Of a stretch of DNA of 64,000 nt, positions 24,484 to 33,455 are shown one piece after another. The DNA is from JALYXV01 sp963791545. Its GTDB lineage: Bacteria; Actinomycetota; Acidimicrobiia; Acidimicrobiales; Palsa-688. The stretch is taken from assembly GCA_963791545.1 (NCBI GenBank), contig CAWBSR010000001.1, positions 269,254 through 333,253 on the forward strand, in the 5' to 3' direction. The stretch's first letter is position 1. Every line of letters begins with the position of its first letter. The notes under the pieces are model-generated. The model was given only the letters and a program-made list of their open reading frames with translations. It did not search any database and was not told the DNA's origin. Both the position numbers and the translations under genes were made by a program.

Positions 24484-26370
24484 ATGACCGCGGTTCCCCA
24501 GGTCGGGCCGTCCCGTCTCGGCCAGCAGCGAGCTGGAGAAGTGGCGGTCGACCTCCTGGCATGGGCTGTCGCCCTGCTGGCTGCGGTCGTGATGCGTTTC
24601 GACTTCCGAGTCAATGACGTCAGCTGGCCTGGCTTCGCCCTGATCCTCCCGCTGGTCCTTCTCACGCAGATCGTGTCTGGGATTGGCTTCGGCCTCTATA
24701 TCGGGCGTAGCCGGTACGGGAGCTTCGAAGAGGTAGCCGCCCTGGCCAAGAGCGTCGGGGTCGCCACGGCAGTGATATTCGTCATCGATGCGGTAGCCGA
24801 AACCCCTCACCTGGTGCCACTCAGCACTCCCGTGATCGGGGGATTCATCGCCATGGTCCTCATGGCGGGAGTGCGGTACACCCGCCGCTTCGATTCCGAA
24901 CGGCGCAAGCGTCCCTCGACCGAGGGAGCCGAACGGCTCATCGTCTTCGGCGCGGGCGGGGGAGGCGCCCAGATGGTGACCGCCATGCTCCGCGATCCGC
25001 AGAGCCCCTACCTTCCGGTGGCGCTGATCGACGACGATTTGGCCAAGCGCAACCTGCGGATCATGGGCGTTCCCGTGGTCGGCACCCGGGACCGTCTGGC
25101 CGCGGCGGCCGCGGCCTACCGGGCCCAAGCGGTGCTCATCGCCATTCCAAGTGCCGGATCGTCGGTCGTCGGCCCGATCAGCAAATTGGTTCACGAGGCC
25201 GGGCTCCCGGCCAAGGTGCTGCCTCCGCTCCGGGAGCTGCTGAGCGACACGGTCAGTCTGAGCGACATTCGCGACGTCACCCCTGCCGACCTGCTGGGTC
25301 GCCACGAGATCAAGACCGATTTGGCCAGCATCGCCGGCTACCTGACCGGCAAGAAGGTCATGGTCACCGGCGCCGGCGGATCCATCGGCTCGGAACTATG
25401 CCGCCAGCTACACCAGTTCGCCCCCACCGAACTGATAATGGTCGATCGCGATGAATCGGCGCTGCACGCCATCAAGCTCGGCTTGGACGGCCGGGCGCTG
25501 ATGGACACCCCCGATCTGGTACTCCTCTGCATCCGCAACCGACCGGCGGTGCGCTCCATGATGCTCGAGCACCGACCCGACGTCGTCTTCCACGCCGCCG
25601 CTCTGAAACATCTTCCGATGCTCGAGCAGTACCCCGGCGAGGCCGTGTTGACCAACGTCTACGGCACCTTGAACTTGCTGGAGGCGGCCGTCGAGGCCGG
25701 CGTCACCCGATTCGTCAACATCTCGACTGACAAGGCCGCCGATCCCATTAGCGTCCTTGGGTACACCAAACGTGTGGGCGAGCGACTCACGGCATGGATG
25801 GCCGGCCAGGCTCGTGGCGTCTACCTCAGCGTCCGCTTCGGCAATGTCCTGGGCAGTCGCGGGTCGGTGCTCACCAGCCTCCAGGCCCAGCTCGCGGCGG
25901 GCGGGCCGCTGACGGTCACCGACCCCAACATCGTCCGGTACTTCATGACGATCGAAGAGGCAGTCGAGTTGGTGATCCAGGCGGGCGCCATCGGCTGTCC
26001 CGGCGAAGCACTGGTGTTCGACATGGGCGACCCCGTCCGCATCGACGACCTGGCCCGCTTCCTCGCCCAGCGCGTCGAGCGGCCCGTCGAGATCGTCTAC
26101 ACCGGTTTGCGGCCCGGCGAAAAGGTCCACGAGGTCCTGCTGGGCACGGAGGAGATCGATCACCGCCCGCTTCACCCCCTCATCTCTCAAGTCCCGGTCC
26201 CCCCACTGCACCCGGATCTGCTGAGGTCGATCGACGCCCACGCCGCCCCGTACGAGATCACTGCGGCGCTGAAGCGCCTGGCGGCAACGCCGCGAGAGGA
26301 CAATGGATCACATGACCCCGACCGCGGTCGCCACCGGGCGGGACAACCTAGTTCGCCCGAACGGGCCTAA
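24484..26370 (+). CDS. Membrane NDP-sugar epimerase/dehydratase (PglF/CapD/FlaA1-like)
   Basis: 628 residues from ATG 24484; GTG 24412, preceded by AAGG, would add 24 residues and cannot be excluded. Four membrane helices (about 20-130) precede a first Rossmann domain (LIVFGAGGGGAQMV) and the catalytic SDR domain with VTGAGGSIGSELCRQ, DKAADPISVLGYTKRVGER and VRFGNVLGSRGSVL. Family members make UDP-4-keto-6-deoxy sugars or epimerise UDP-GlcNAc for glycan synthesis. It lies beside the priming transferase and chain-length regulator, which suits a role in precursor supply for the polysaccharide. Confidence 0.9.
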   Translation: MTAVPQVGPSRLGQQRAGEVAVDLLAWAVALLAAVVMRFDFRVNDVSWPGFALILPLVLLTQIVSGIGFGLYIGRSRYGSFEEVAALAKSVGVATAVIFVIDAVAETPHLVPLSTPVIGGFIAMVLMAGVRYTRRFDSERRKRPSTEGAERLIVFGAGGGGAQMVTAMLRDPQSPYLPVALIDDDLAKRNLRIMGVPVVGTRDRLAAAAAAYRAQAVLIAIPSAGSSVVGPISKLVHEAGLPAKVLPPLRELLSDTVSLSDIRDVTPADLLGRHEIKTDLASIAGYLTGKKVMVTGAGGSIGSELCRQLHQFAPTELIMVDRDESALHAIKLGLDGRALMDTPDLVLLCIRNRPAVRSMMLEHRPDVVFHAAALKHLPMLEQYPGEAVLTNVYGTLNLLEAAVEAGVTRFVNISTDKAADPISVLGYTKRVGERLTAWMAGQARGVYLSVRFGNVLGSRGSVLTSLQAQLAAGGPLTVTDPNIVRYFMTIEEAVELVIQAGAIGCPGEALVFDMGDPVRIDDLARFLAQRVERPVEIVYTGLRPGEKVHEVLLGTEEIDHRPLHPLISQVPVPPLHPDLLRSIDAHAAPYEITAALKRLAATPREDNGSHDPDRGRHRAGQPSSPERA

Positions 26371-26408
26371 CCTGCGGCCAAGAAAACATCATGTAACACG
26401 AAGTACCC

Positions 26409-26437
26409 TTGTCGCGGACGGTACCGGGATCTAAGGT
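26409..26437 (+). promoter_or_regulatory. Candidate sigma-70-type promoter
   Basis: TTGTCG (26409-26414), a 17-base spacer, then TAAGGT (26432-26437), lying 38 bases before the GTG start of the LAFTG surface-protein gene. GGAGGGAGA at 26461-26469 is its strong ribosome-binding site. Motif match only. Confidence 0.35.
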
Positions 26438-26474
26438 ACTCTATGCGGACTTGACTACGTGGAGGGAGACTGCG

Positions 26475-27047
26475 GTGCCCACGCTTCGGCATAGGTTGGC
26501 AGCACTGATAGGAGCCCTCGCGGTGGTCAGCAGTGTCTTTCTGCTCGGAGGGGCAGCCCAGGCTCAGACGGGTTACCCACCGGGCACGACGACTCTCCCT
26601 ATCTGCGAGGTCGGCAATGTCGACGCGGGCATCGTCGCCGTCGGCCAAACTGTCACCTTCACCCTCTGCGGCGGATTTGCGCCCGGTGCCAGCGTCAACG
26701 TGACCGTCAACGGGGTGGCCGCCTTGACCAAGACCGCCAACAATGGCGGCTTCGTCGTAGTAGTTGTGACCGTCACCTCGCAGACGGTCCTCGCTGTCGG
26801 CGACCCGGTCAACGTAGCTGCTGTCTGCGGCACCAATACCGTCGTCGCCACCGGACCCCAGGCCGGCGGCGGCACTGGGTCGTCTACCGGGATCTTCAGG
26901 CTGGTGTGCACCTCGACGACGACGACCGAGGAAGGGTTGGCGTTCACTGGCGCCAACGTCCTGCGGGCGTTGCTCATCGCTCTGGCTCTGATCGTCGTCG
27001 GCGCCCTCTTGGTGTTCTTCCAGCGCCGCCGGCGCCAGACCATCTAA
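26475..27047 (+). CDS. Secreted surface protein with LAFTG sortase motif
   Basis: 190 residues from GTG 26475, chosen for the GGAGGGAGA site upstream and the signal peptide it gives (LRHRLAALIGALAVVSSVF, cleavage near AQAQ). The mature part (about 35-150) is Thr/Val/Gly-rich, predicted beta, with four cysteines. The C-terminus has LAFTG (about 155-159), a hydrophobic helix NVLRALLIALALIVVGALLVFF and the basic tail QRRRRQTI: a complete cell-wall sorting signal. LAxTG is the preferred site of class E sortases of high-GC actinobacteria. No sortase gene is in the window. A strong terminator follows. Confidence 0.82.
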   Translation: MPTLRHRLAALIGALAVVSSVFLLGGAAQAQTGYPPGTTTLPICEVGNVDAGIVAVGQTVTFTLCGGFAPGASVNVTVNGVAALTKTANNGGFVVVVVTVTSQTVLAVGDPVNVAAVCGTNTVVATGPQAGGGTGSSTGIFRLVCTSTTTTEEGLAFTGANVLRALLIALALIVVGALLVFFQRRRRQTI

Positions 27048-27067
27048 CCCCAGCCCCCCAGTCGCTT

Positions 27068-27102
27068 GAGAAGGCCCCCACCGGAGACGGCGGGGCCTTC
27101 TC
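27068..27102 (+). terminator. Strong hairpin terminator after the LAFTG gene
   Basis: GAGAAGGCCCC (27068-27078) and GGGGCCTTCTC (27092-27102) form an 11-bp perfect stem with a 13-base loop, 20 bases after the stop codon. Only a short ATT follows, as is common for high-GC genomes. The 3' end of the group II intron remnant lies about 10 bases further on. Confidence 0.8.
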
Positions 27103-27111
27103 ATTGGATCA

Positions 27112-27180
27112 CGGTAGGGACCGCCCTTGCGGGCGGCCCCCCGTGCAGATCCCAGCGTGCGCTACTAACGCACTGGGCTC
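27112..27180 (-). ncRNA. Group II intron domains V and VI (remnant)
   Basis: On the minus strand, 27180 to 27146 reads GAGCCCAGTGCG, a short loop, CGCACGCTGGGATCTG. This is the 34-35-nt domain V hairpin with its AGC triad in GAGCC. It is followed at once by a GC hairpin (GCCGCCC ttgc GGGCGGT) in a GGGGGG/TCCCTACC context that fits domain VI. The position right after the maturase reading frame, with its stop codon inside domain V, is the normal arrangement. Domains I-III and the 5' end were not found, so the intron cannot splice. Confidence 0.75.
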
Positions 27181-27584
27181 CTGCCTCGGATAAGAACGTC
27201 GAATCGCACCGCAGGGAACGGGTGCATCACGCGGGCTGGTGGTAGCCACCGGTCGACGAGACGGCTCATCCGTGTCCAGTTGAGACGGGTGCGCTGGCTG
27301 CGGCGCCGAAGCGCCTTGAACCAGTATCGCCCGACCTGGGTGCGGAACGCCGCCACGGCGTCGCTGTTGCCGGGCACGGCGTAGTAGGCGAGGTGACCTC
27401 GCACCACGCTCGCCAGCCACTGCCCTTGTTCGGGGATGGGTTGATGTCGTCGTTGCTTGAGCGAGATGTTGATCTCGCTCAGCTTGGCCCGCATCCTCTT
27501 CGAGTCCCACACCTGCTGCTTGGGAATGTCGAACGGCTTGGCCTGCGACGTTGGCATTGTCCTTCTCGCCTCCTCCCAGGGCAT
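27165..27584 (-). pseudogene. Group II intron reverse transcriptase/maturase, C-terminal remnant
   Basis: 139 residues in the open frame, of which about 125 match the maturase (X) domain end of group II intron RTs: KRMRAKLSEI, RRHQPIPEQGQWLASVVRGH, YYAVPGNSDAVAAFR, TRLNWTRMSRLVDRWLP, MHPFPAVRFDV and the terminal RGRSPVR. The polymerase domain (with YADD) is absent; homology stops near 27550 and the upstream sequence is unrelated or decayed. The stop codon overlaps domain V. This is a dead fragment of a roughly 2-kb intron, marking the left border of a region of mobile-element decay. Confidence 0.85.
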
Positions 27585-28479
27585 CCCCCGGTTGAACGAA
27601 TCGAACAGTCCTGGTGAGCCGGCCCCTTGGCTCCACCCCCACCCCAGCGAGCAGAGGTCTCCCAGCTACTACGGGCCGGTCCGCCGGCAAGCGCCGCATC
27701 GGTACTCAGTGCCTACGGTTGCTGCCTCGGCACGCTCCCTCTCGCCGGCCGGGTGGCTAAACAAGCCCAAGTGAACGGCCGAGACGGTATCGACGCTCGC
27801 CTTCTCACGTTCCGTGCGAAAGCCGCAGACCAGGCTCACGCCGCCTGCACGCCGGGCACCACCTGGCCAGTAGACGGGACGCCCGCCAGGCTCATCCCGG
27901 GAGAATTCAGCGGCCCCCCGGTTTCGATGCCACCCAAAACTTACGACGCTTCAACGGCGACACCCAGCAGCACCGGGTGCTCTGGAACGTCTTCCTGGTC
28001 CCCAACTGACACGATCACGTCGTGCCTTTTCTCTGACGCTCACCACGACGGTCTTCAGCCAACGCAGCTCAGATCAGAGCGGTTTGACGCCTACCCCCGT
28101 TGGTCGACGCCGGAGGGCCAACGATCCTCCATCTTTCGCACAGCACCGCTTCAGGAAGCTCTCCTACATAAGCACCTCCCTCCGCGTTCGTGACCCAAGT
28201 GAACAGTTACCACCGATTGGCCTACAGCACTTCTCATCTTGGATGTATTGAACTAATGAGGCGGGCAGGACAGCAAGCCACCGTACTCATGGCCGCCGAG
28301 TTCAAATTGGCCGTCGGCTTCGATGGCTGGGTGATTTTGGCTCGAGGAGAACGCGGACCAGGCAAAGCCCCTGGGTGGATTAGTGCGATCGGACACAGGT
28401 TGCCAAGTGCTATCGGCACCGGGGTAGGATCTTCCGATGACAGCGAGCACGGTCACTGGCACGCCTTCCGTCGCCTCGC
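27585..28479. other. About 0.9 kb without a recognisable gene
   Basis: Several open frames of 60-190 codons exist on both strands, but none has a credible start site, domain or composition. One short frame ending near 27998 (…NLRRFNGDTQQHRVLWNVF) could be the end of a lost gene. The stretch lies between the intron remnant and the acyltransferase gene, where base composition shifts to lower GC. I read it as decayed or recombined DNA. Confidence 0.5.
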
Positions 28480-29682
28480 GTGGATGGCGCTCCGAAGTGG
28501 AAAACAACGAGCGTGCCTCGTAACGAACGCCACGGGGGTAGCAACCCACATAGCAAGAGTTCCTTCCCCCTTACGAACAATTTTGACATCCTGAGACTGT
28601 TGGCCGCGGTTCAAGTCGTGTACTTTCACGTTCTATTCCACCTGAAACCTCAAATAGGTCTACTGTCAACTCCAATACGGTGGGCCCTTGGGCCACTGAC
28701 GGGTGTCCCTATCTTCTTCATCATTAGCGGGTTCTTGGTCTCGACTTCATTTGAGCGCAGCGAGGACGTCAGAAGTTACATCCGGAAGCGGTTAGTACGC
28801 ATTTATCCCGCCCTCTGGGTCTGTCTTGCAATCACGGTTATTCTCCTAGGCTTTGCGGGTGTACTAAGTCCCATCGGATGGTCAACTAACTTCGCCGCAT
28901 GGATGATTGCTCAGTTATCGATCGGTCAATCCCTGCACCTAATGGCATTTCGCTCATTCGGCACCGGTATCCCAAATGGGAGCCTGTGGACCATTTCCGT
29001 CGAATTCCTGTTTTACCTGGGACTCCCTATTCTGTACTTCATCATTGACCGACTATCGCGGATAGCAGCGAACGGCGTAATGATCACTCTTGGCTTGTCA
29101 TCGTTCTTTGTCGCCACCATGCTTATACGAGACGATCCCAACAGCCACATGGGTGTCACTAAACTACTCAATCAGACACCGATCCCCTTTCTTTATCTCT
29201 TTCTACTTGGGATTCTGTGCCAGCGGAACTTTTCGAGTTTGGCGCGATGGACGATCGGCAGAGCTATTTGGTGGGCAGTGGCCTATTACCTCCTTGCAGG
29301 TGCGCTAAAGAGCCAACCCTGCACCGTTCCCCTCGGGTGGTGTCCTCAGCAGGCGGCCATACCGGACGCCGGCTTGTTTCTAACCTCGCAACTCGTGTTA
29401 GCTGGTCTGATTCTTGCCGTCGCCTTTTCGGCGTGTTCCCTAAGTGCTCGCCTGCTCAGGGGCAACGATGTATCCTACGGTACCTACCTGTATCACATGC
29501 TAATTGTTAATGTTGCGTTTGGCTCGGGTCTGACAGGGAATGGATGGCTGGTGCCTCTCGTTCTTTCGAGCTCGCTGGGAGCGGGATGGCTATCGTGGCG
29601 ATTGGTGGAACGCCCCGCCCTAGACCGCTGGAAAGCAAGGAGGACGTTTTCCGGCGAAACACATTCGCGGCCCGATGGATGA
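28480..29682 (+). CDS. Acyltransferase family 3 membrane protein
   Basis: 400 residues from GTG 28480; GTG 28513 is an equally possible start and neither has a clear ribosome-binding site. The family begins at NNFDILRLLAAVQVVYFHV, whose His is the conserved acyl-transfer residue, and continues with VPIFFIISGFLVSTSF and about ten membrane helices, ending LVERPALDRW. These enzymes acylate (usually O-acetylate) cell-surface sugars. Codon use and base composition are visibly less GC-rich than in the flanking core genes, consistent with acquisition with the polysaccharide island. Confidence 0.9.
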   Translation: MDGAPKWKTTSVPRNERHGGSNPHSKSSFPLTNNFDILRLLAAVQVVYFHVLFHLKPQIGLLSTPIRWALGPLTGVPIFFIISGFLVSTSFERSEDVRSYIRKRLVRIYPALWVCLAITVILLGFAGVLSPIGWSTNFAAWMIAQLSIGQSLHLMAFRSFGTGIPNGSLWTISVEFLFYLGLPILYFIIDRLSRIAANGVMITLGLSSFFVATMLIRDDPNSHMGVTKLLNQTPIPFLYLFLLGILCQRNFSSLARWTIGRAIWWAVAYYLLAGALKSQPCTVPLGWCPQQAAIPDAGLFLTSQLVLAGLILAVAFSACSLSARLLRGNDVSYGTYLYHMLIVNVAFGSGLTGNGWLVPLVLSSSLGAGWLSWRLVERPALDRWKARRTFSGETHSRPDG

Positions 29683-29684
29683 TG

Positions 29685-30200
29685 CAAATCCTGTCTCCAG
29701 TGCACTGGCTGGCCGGAAGTTGTTGTTCTCAATCCGCCAGTTCTCGACTGACCCGGGTCTCGAGGAGCGACCCGAACTCCTCGGTCGCCGCAAGCCGTGG
29801 TGAAGCGACGGTCGCCGTCGAGGTGAAGATGGCGCCACAGCCCTGGGATGGGCGGTGATGAAGGCCTGGGCCAGGACTTGCTGGATGTTGAGCAGCTCGT
29901 CTCGGTCCCGGCCGTTGAAGCTCCCCACGAACGGGTTCTCCCACGGGCATCCTGGTTCGATGACTCGTGCCCGTAGCGGACAACCGGCGACAGTCCCGCA
30001 GTGCCCAGGCGGTGAGCTAGGGTGCGTTATCCATGCGCAGGAAGCCCCCCGTTCGGTTACGAGAGCCTCGATAGTGGCCACGACCTGATCGGCGTCGCAG
30101 GAGCGGCCGGCACGCATAGCCTCCCGGGTGTGCTTGTCGACGACGTTGAGTTACTTGAGACGCCGCCGGCCGGCGGTCTCTCCTTGAGCATCGCCTTGTG
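29685..30200 (-). pseudogene. IS3-family transposase remnant (integrase core end)
   Basis: On the minus strand a frame reads LNVVDKHTREAMRAGRSCDADQ, then RVIEPGCPWENPFVGSFNGRD with RDELLN, then SVENWRIENNNFRPASAL, all typical of the C-terminal DDE integrase core of IS3-family OrfB. The frame is interrupted by TAA at 30151-30153, where intact copies have a Leu-type codon before LNVV. The part between ELLN and ENWRIE is expanded and poorly matched, and the N-terminal half of the core is missing. It is an inactive relic. Confidence 0.78.
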
Positions 30201-30673
30201 GAGCTGCGCCTTGGCCAACAACGGTCCGGGATTTGACGGGAGGTCGTATGCCGATTGGCGACTGTTTCGCCACTAGCCACCGGCAGTGGCCGTACCCAGC
30301 GGCGAACCTTTGAGGACCGCGGCCGCGTACAGCAACCCGGCCGGGGTCGGGGGCACATGGCTGCCTGAAGGGTGTTTCACGGCGATCAATCATGCACCGG
30401 GCTGGCTCAGGCTCTCCACCATGGCGGCGCTAACGTGGCAGTATCGGTGAGTGATCCTTGCGCTTGCACGTACCTCGACACCCGTAGCGACATGCCCCAC
30501 GGCAGCGTCTCTCTCGGTTCTTATGGCGCCCATGGCGCTCTCAGGCCAACAGGAACAATGTTGCTGATGGCCTCAGAGATCGAGGTGTTCAAGAGATCGT
30601 TGCCAGATCTCCTGTCACCTCCGCCGTCCCCCCGAGACCATGCGACGCCAGGTCCGCCCGGGACGACAGGATC
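30201..30673. other. About 470 bp with no supported gene
   Basis: This stretch holds decayed upstream parts of the IS3-like frame (up to about 30390) and then a region whose only long frame (30372-30677) lacks a domain, start site or coding composition. The 3' part should contain the promoter of the epimerase-like gene at 30674. Confidence 0.5.
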
Positions 30674-31660
30674 GTGACACGTCCGCAGAAGCTGGCTGTC
30701 CTAGGCGCCAGCGGATTCATCGGATCGGCATTGATCGGCTACGGTCGTGGTCACGGCTTTGACGTCACACCGATCGTGATACCCCGGGTGAAGGAAACTG
30801 GCGCGGGGGGAGCTTCCATCGCCGAAGCCGTGGAGCTGTGGTGCCTCACCAACAAGGCTGCCTTTGACGGACTGTGCGACTCGCTGGCGCCGTACCAGGT
30901 TGTTGTCAATGCCGCCGGCGACGCAAGAGCAGCAAGCCGCCCGACTCCCGCCTTGAGAACGTCTAACGCTGTTCTACCGGCAATCATGGCGCGAGCAGCT
31001 CGCCTGAGCGGAGTTCGCCGCCTCGTGCACATCAGCAGTGCCGCGGTCCAGGGGCGCCTCGACTCGCTCGACGAGAGCGAATATCGATCGCCCTTGTCAC
31101 CGTACGCCGCTTCAAAGGCAGAAGGAGAGCGAGCGCTGTTTGAGGCGGACCGATCGCAAGACGAGGTGCGTACCGAGCTACTGGTATATCGACCGACCTC
31201 CGTTCAGGCTGTCGGCCGCCGAGCGACGCGGACATTCGCGCGCGTGATGAGTTGCCTACCGGTCGTCCCCCTCGTCGGATCAGGCGATCAACAGGTACCA
31301 GTAGCGTTACTCGACAACGTCTCGGCAGGGATACTCTTCGCCGCCCACATGCCCAACTTCACCCCGATCGTGCTCCAGCCAAGTGAAGGCATGACTGCGC
31401 GGCGACTGGCAAAGTTGTTCGGCGCTCGCCGGACACTCGCAGTTCCGGCGCCCGCGGCCACCTTTGCTCTCGACCAGGCCGCTCGGGCCACCCGCCGCTC
31501 TGCCACTGGCACTTCTCACGTTCGGTGGTTGGAATTGATGCTTCGCGGGCAACGTGTGGAGGCCAAAGCACTTAGTGATGCCGGCTTCACCCTCCCAGTC
31601 GGCTCTGAAGGTTGGGAAGCCATCGCAAGAACCGAACAAGCGCGACGCCAAGGTTCATGA
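30674..31660 (+). CDS. NAD-dependent epimerase/dehydratase-like protein
   Basis: 328 residues from GTG 30674. LAVLGASGFIGSALIG is the nucleotide-binding loop, VHISSAAVQG carries the catalytic Ser region and SPYAASKAEGE supplies YxxxK. A variable C-terminal half (HVRWLELMLRGQRVEAKAL) follows extended SDRs that act on nucleotide sugars. It starts a plus-strand pair with the frameshifted glycosyltransferase gene 39 bases downstream, so the two likely belong to one polysaccharide step. The exact sugar is not predictable. Confidence 0.85.
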   Translation: MTRPQKLAVLGASGFIGSALIGYGRGHGFDVTPIVIPRVKETGAGGASIAEAVELWCLTNKAAFDGLCDSLAPYQVVVNAAGDARAASRPTPALRTSNAVLPAIMARAARLSGVRRLVHISSAAVQGRLDSLDESEYRSPLSPYAASKAEGERALFEADRSQDEVRTELLVYRPTSVQAVGRRATRTFARVMSCLPVVPLVGSGDQQVPVALLDNVSAGILFAAHMPNFTPIVLQPSEGMTARRLAKLFGARRTLAVPAPAATFALDQAARATRRSATGTSHVRWLELMLRGQRVEAKALSDAGFTLPVGSEGWEAIARTEQARRQGS

Positions 31661-31699
31661 TCGCCGACCACGGAGTCGCCGTCTGGTGGTGAGCCAGCG

Positions 31700-32696
31700 T
31701 TGAAGGTGCTCATCGACGGGCGCCTAGCCGTCCGCGGATTGGGGATTTCGACCGTCCTAGATCGCCTTCTGGTAGGTCTCCAAGGGCAAACCGATGTGGA
31801 CATCCTGCTATGGAAGGCGGGCGGCGAATGGGGGCGGAGGGCAAAGGTGGCGACCATCGGCCGCTCGGGTTTGTTCGACATCTCGCCACGCCTCGACCCT
31901 CGCGCAAGGGGAGTCGACGTCGTCCACTTCGCGTCCAATGTTGGGGCGATATTTCCTGGCCGCCGCACAGTCTTGACGGTTTACGATCTCCTCTATCAGC
32001 GAACCGGACGCGCCCGTGATCAGCTGGTCGGCTTCTTACTGGAGCGCAGCCTATCCCGGGTAGGGCGACTAGTCGCAATAAGCGGCCAGACTCAGGCGGC
32101 AATCCTGCGGGCATGGCCGGAACTGGCCGCCAAAGTCGAGGTGATTCCCCTTGGAATGCGCTCCCGACCGTGGCCCAGCACCGCTCGTGAGCACCTCCTT
32201 GCGTTTGGGGGAGGCACCGATCCGCGCAAACGAATCGACCTGATGGTGTCGGTCTATCAGCACTACCGGGACACAACACCAGATCCGCTTCCACTCGTTG
32301 TGCTCTCAAGGGCTGGCTTGACGGCGAACCAGACGCACCAACTGGGCGAACTGGGTGCCCGGATTGTGCCCGACGTGTCCGCCGACGACGTTGATCGCTT
32401 GGTCGCCCGAGCGGCGGCCATCCTCTACACGACCATGGCTGAGGGATTTGGACTTCCCATTGTTGAGGCTGGCGAGGTCGGGACCCCTGTCGTAATGGAC
32501 GCAGCCGCGATTGTCGCCTTGGAGGCCCTGGGGCGTCACTGCATCCGCGTCGACCGGATCCGACCTGAACGACTGGGCATCCGCTCTTCGGCAGGCCATC
32601 GCCTGGGGACCGGTACCGGACGCCCTGAACCTGCCTAGCTGGGAGTCCGTTGCCGCCCGATACCTCGAACTGTACCTGGAGGTAGGCGGGTTCTGA
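31700..32696 (+). CDS. GT4-type glycosyltransferase, apparent frameshift near 32557
   Basis: Start TTG 31700 (MKVLIDGRLAVRGLGIS). The GT-B fold is shown by VVHFASNVGAIFP, RLVAISGQTQAAILRAWPEL, LLAFGGGTDPRKRIDLM and AEGFGLPIVEAGEVGTPVV, the last being the nucleotide-sugar-binding E-x7-E region. In the first frame the protein becomes nonsense after HCIRVDR and stops at 32636-32638. In the +1 frame the expected ending appears: SDLNDWASALRQAIAWG, then WESVAARYLELYLEVGGF with stop at 32694-32696. One extra base near 32553-32565 therefore splits the gene. It is either a mutation, an assembly error or, less likely, programmed shifting. Confidence 0.82.
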
Positions 32697-32732
32697 CTTT
32701 GGCCACCAGACTATCACCAGGGATGCCCGCGA

Positions 32733-33455
32733 TCAGCTCTTCCCGATCGAACGGAGAACGCGAGCAGGATTACCCGCCGCCACGACATTGGCTGGAACGT
32801 TCGATGTGACTACGCTCCCAGCGCCAATGATCGAGTTATCACCGATCGTAGATCCCTTCAGGACCATTGTCCCCATTCCAATCCAGACGTTTCTACCGAT
32901 CGTCACCGGTACTCCACTATCGGGAAACCTCATACGAGTGTCCGGTGGCCATTGACGGTGCAAATCGGCATCGATAATAACGACGTTGGCGGCTATCATC
33001 GTCCCGTCGCCGATCTGCACGGATCGGCGACTCGTGACGGATGTTCCATTTAAAGCGACGCGGTTGCCTATGCGGATGTTTCCCCCTGGGAGGGTACGCA
33101 GCTTGCATGGTGAGTAGACACTGATTGTGGCCCGCCTCTGGTCGGAAATCGCGATGAAATCGTCGCCAATCGCGATCGAGGTGTTTCGGGCCATTACGAC
33201 CGACATTCGGCCCGAGCAGCGCGGGCGGACACCGACTGATAAATTCTTGTAGATACGCTTAAAAAGGCCCAATGCAACCCGACCGTAAAGGAGGGGGATC
33301 AATGACACAGCAATGCGTTCATAGAGGAATCCCCGGAGCTCGCCCGAACGCCAAGCTATCCGTAGATCTTCCTGCAGGCTGGGATAGCCGGAACCGAGCG
33401 CGTCACCTTTGTCGTCGGTGACGATGTCGTCCACGGGGCCGCTGGGGATGATCAC
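32733..33455 (-). CDS. Hexapeptide-repeat (LbH) acyltransferase
   Basis: 240 residues from ATG 33455, overlapping the upstream gene's stop as ATGA. Residues about 85-235 form a left-handed beta-helix with hexapeptide turns: GGNIRIGNRVALNGTSV, IGDGTMIAANVVIID, and VTIGRNVWIGMGTMVLKG plus IGDNSIIGAGSVVTSNVP, ending VVAAGNPARVLR. It has the DADLH/D-H motif (IIDADLHRQW) of maltose/galactoside acetyltransferases. The role is probably O-acetylation of a sugar in the polysaccharide. Last gene of an operon with polymerase and flippase genes. Confidence 0.9.
   Translation of the reverse strand: MIIPSGPVDDIVTDDKGDALGSGYPSLQEDLRIAWRSGELRGFLYERIAVSLIPLLYGRVALGLFKRIYKNLSVGVRPRCSGRMSVVMARNTSIAIGDDFIAISDQRRATISVYSPCKLRTLPGGNIRIGNRVALNGTSVTSRRSVQIGDGTMIAANVVIIDADLHRQWPPDTRMRFPDSGVPVTIGRNVWIGMGTMVLKGSTIGDNSIIGAGSVVTSNVPANVVAAGNPARVLRSIGKS

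Noticed and set aside
27627..28193. A 188-codon plus-strand gene
   Set aside because: No ribosome-binding site, domain or plausible composition; it overlaps the intron and decayed region and has clustered rare codons.
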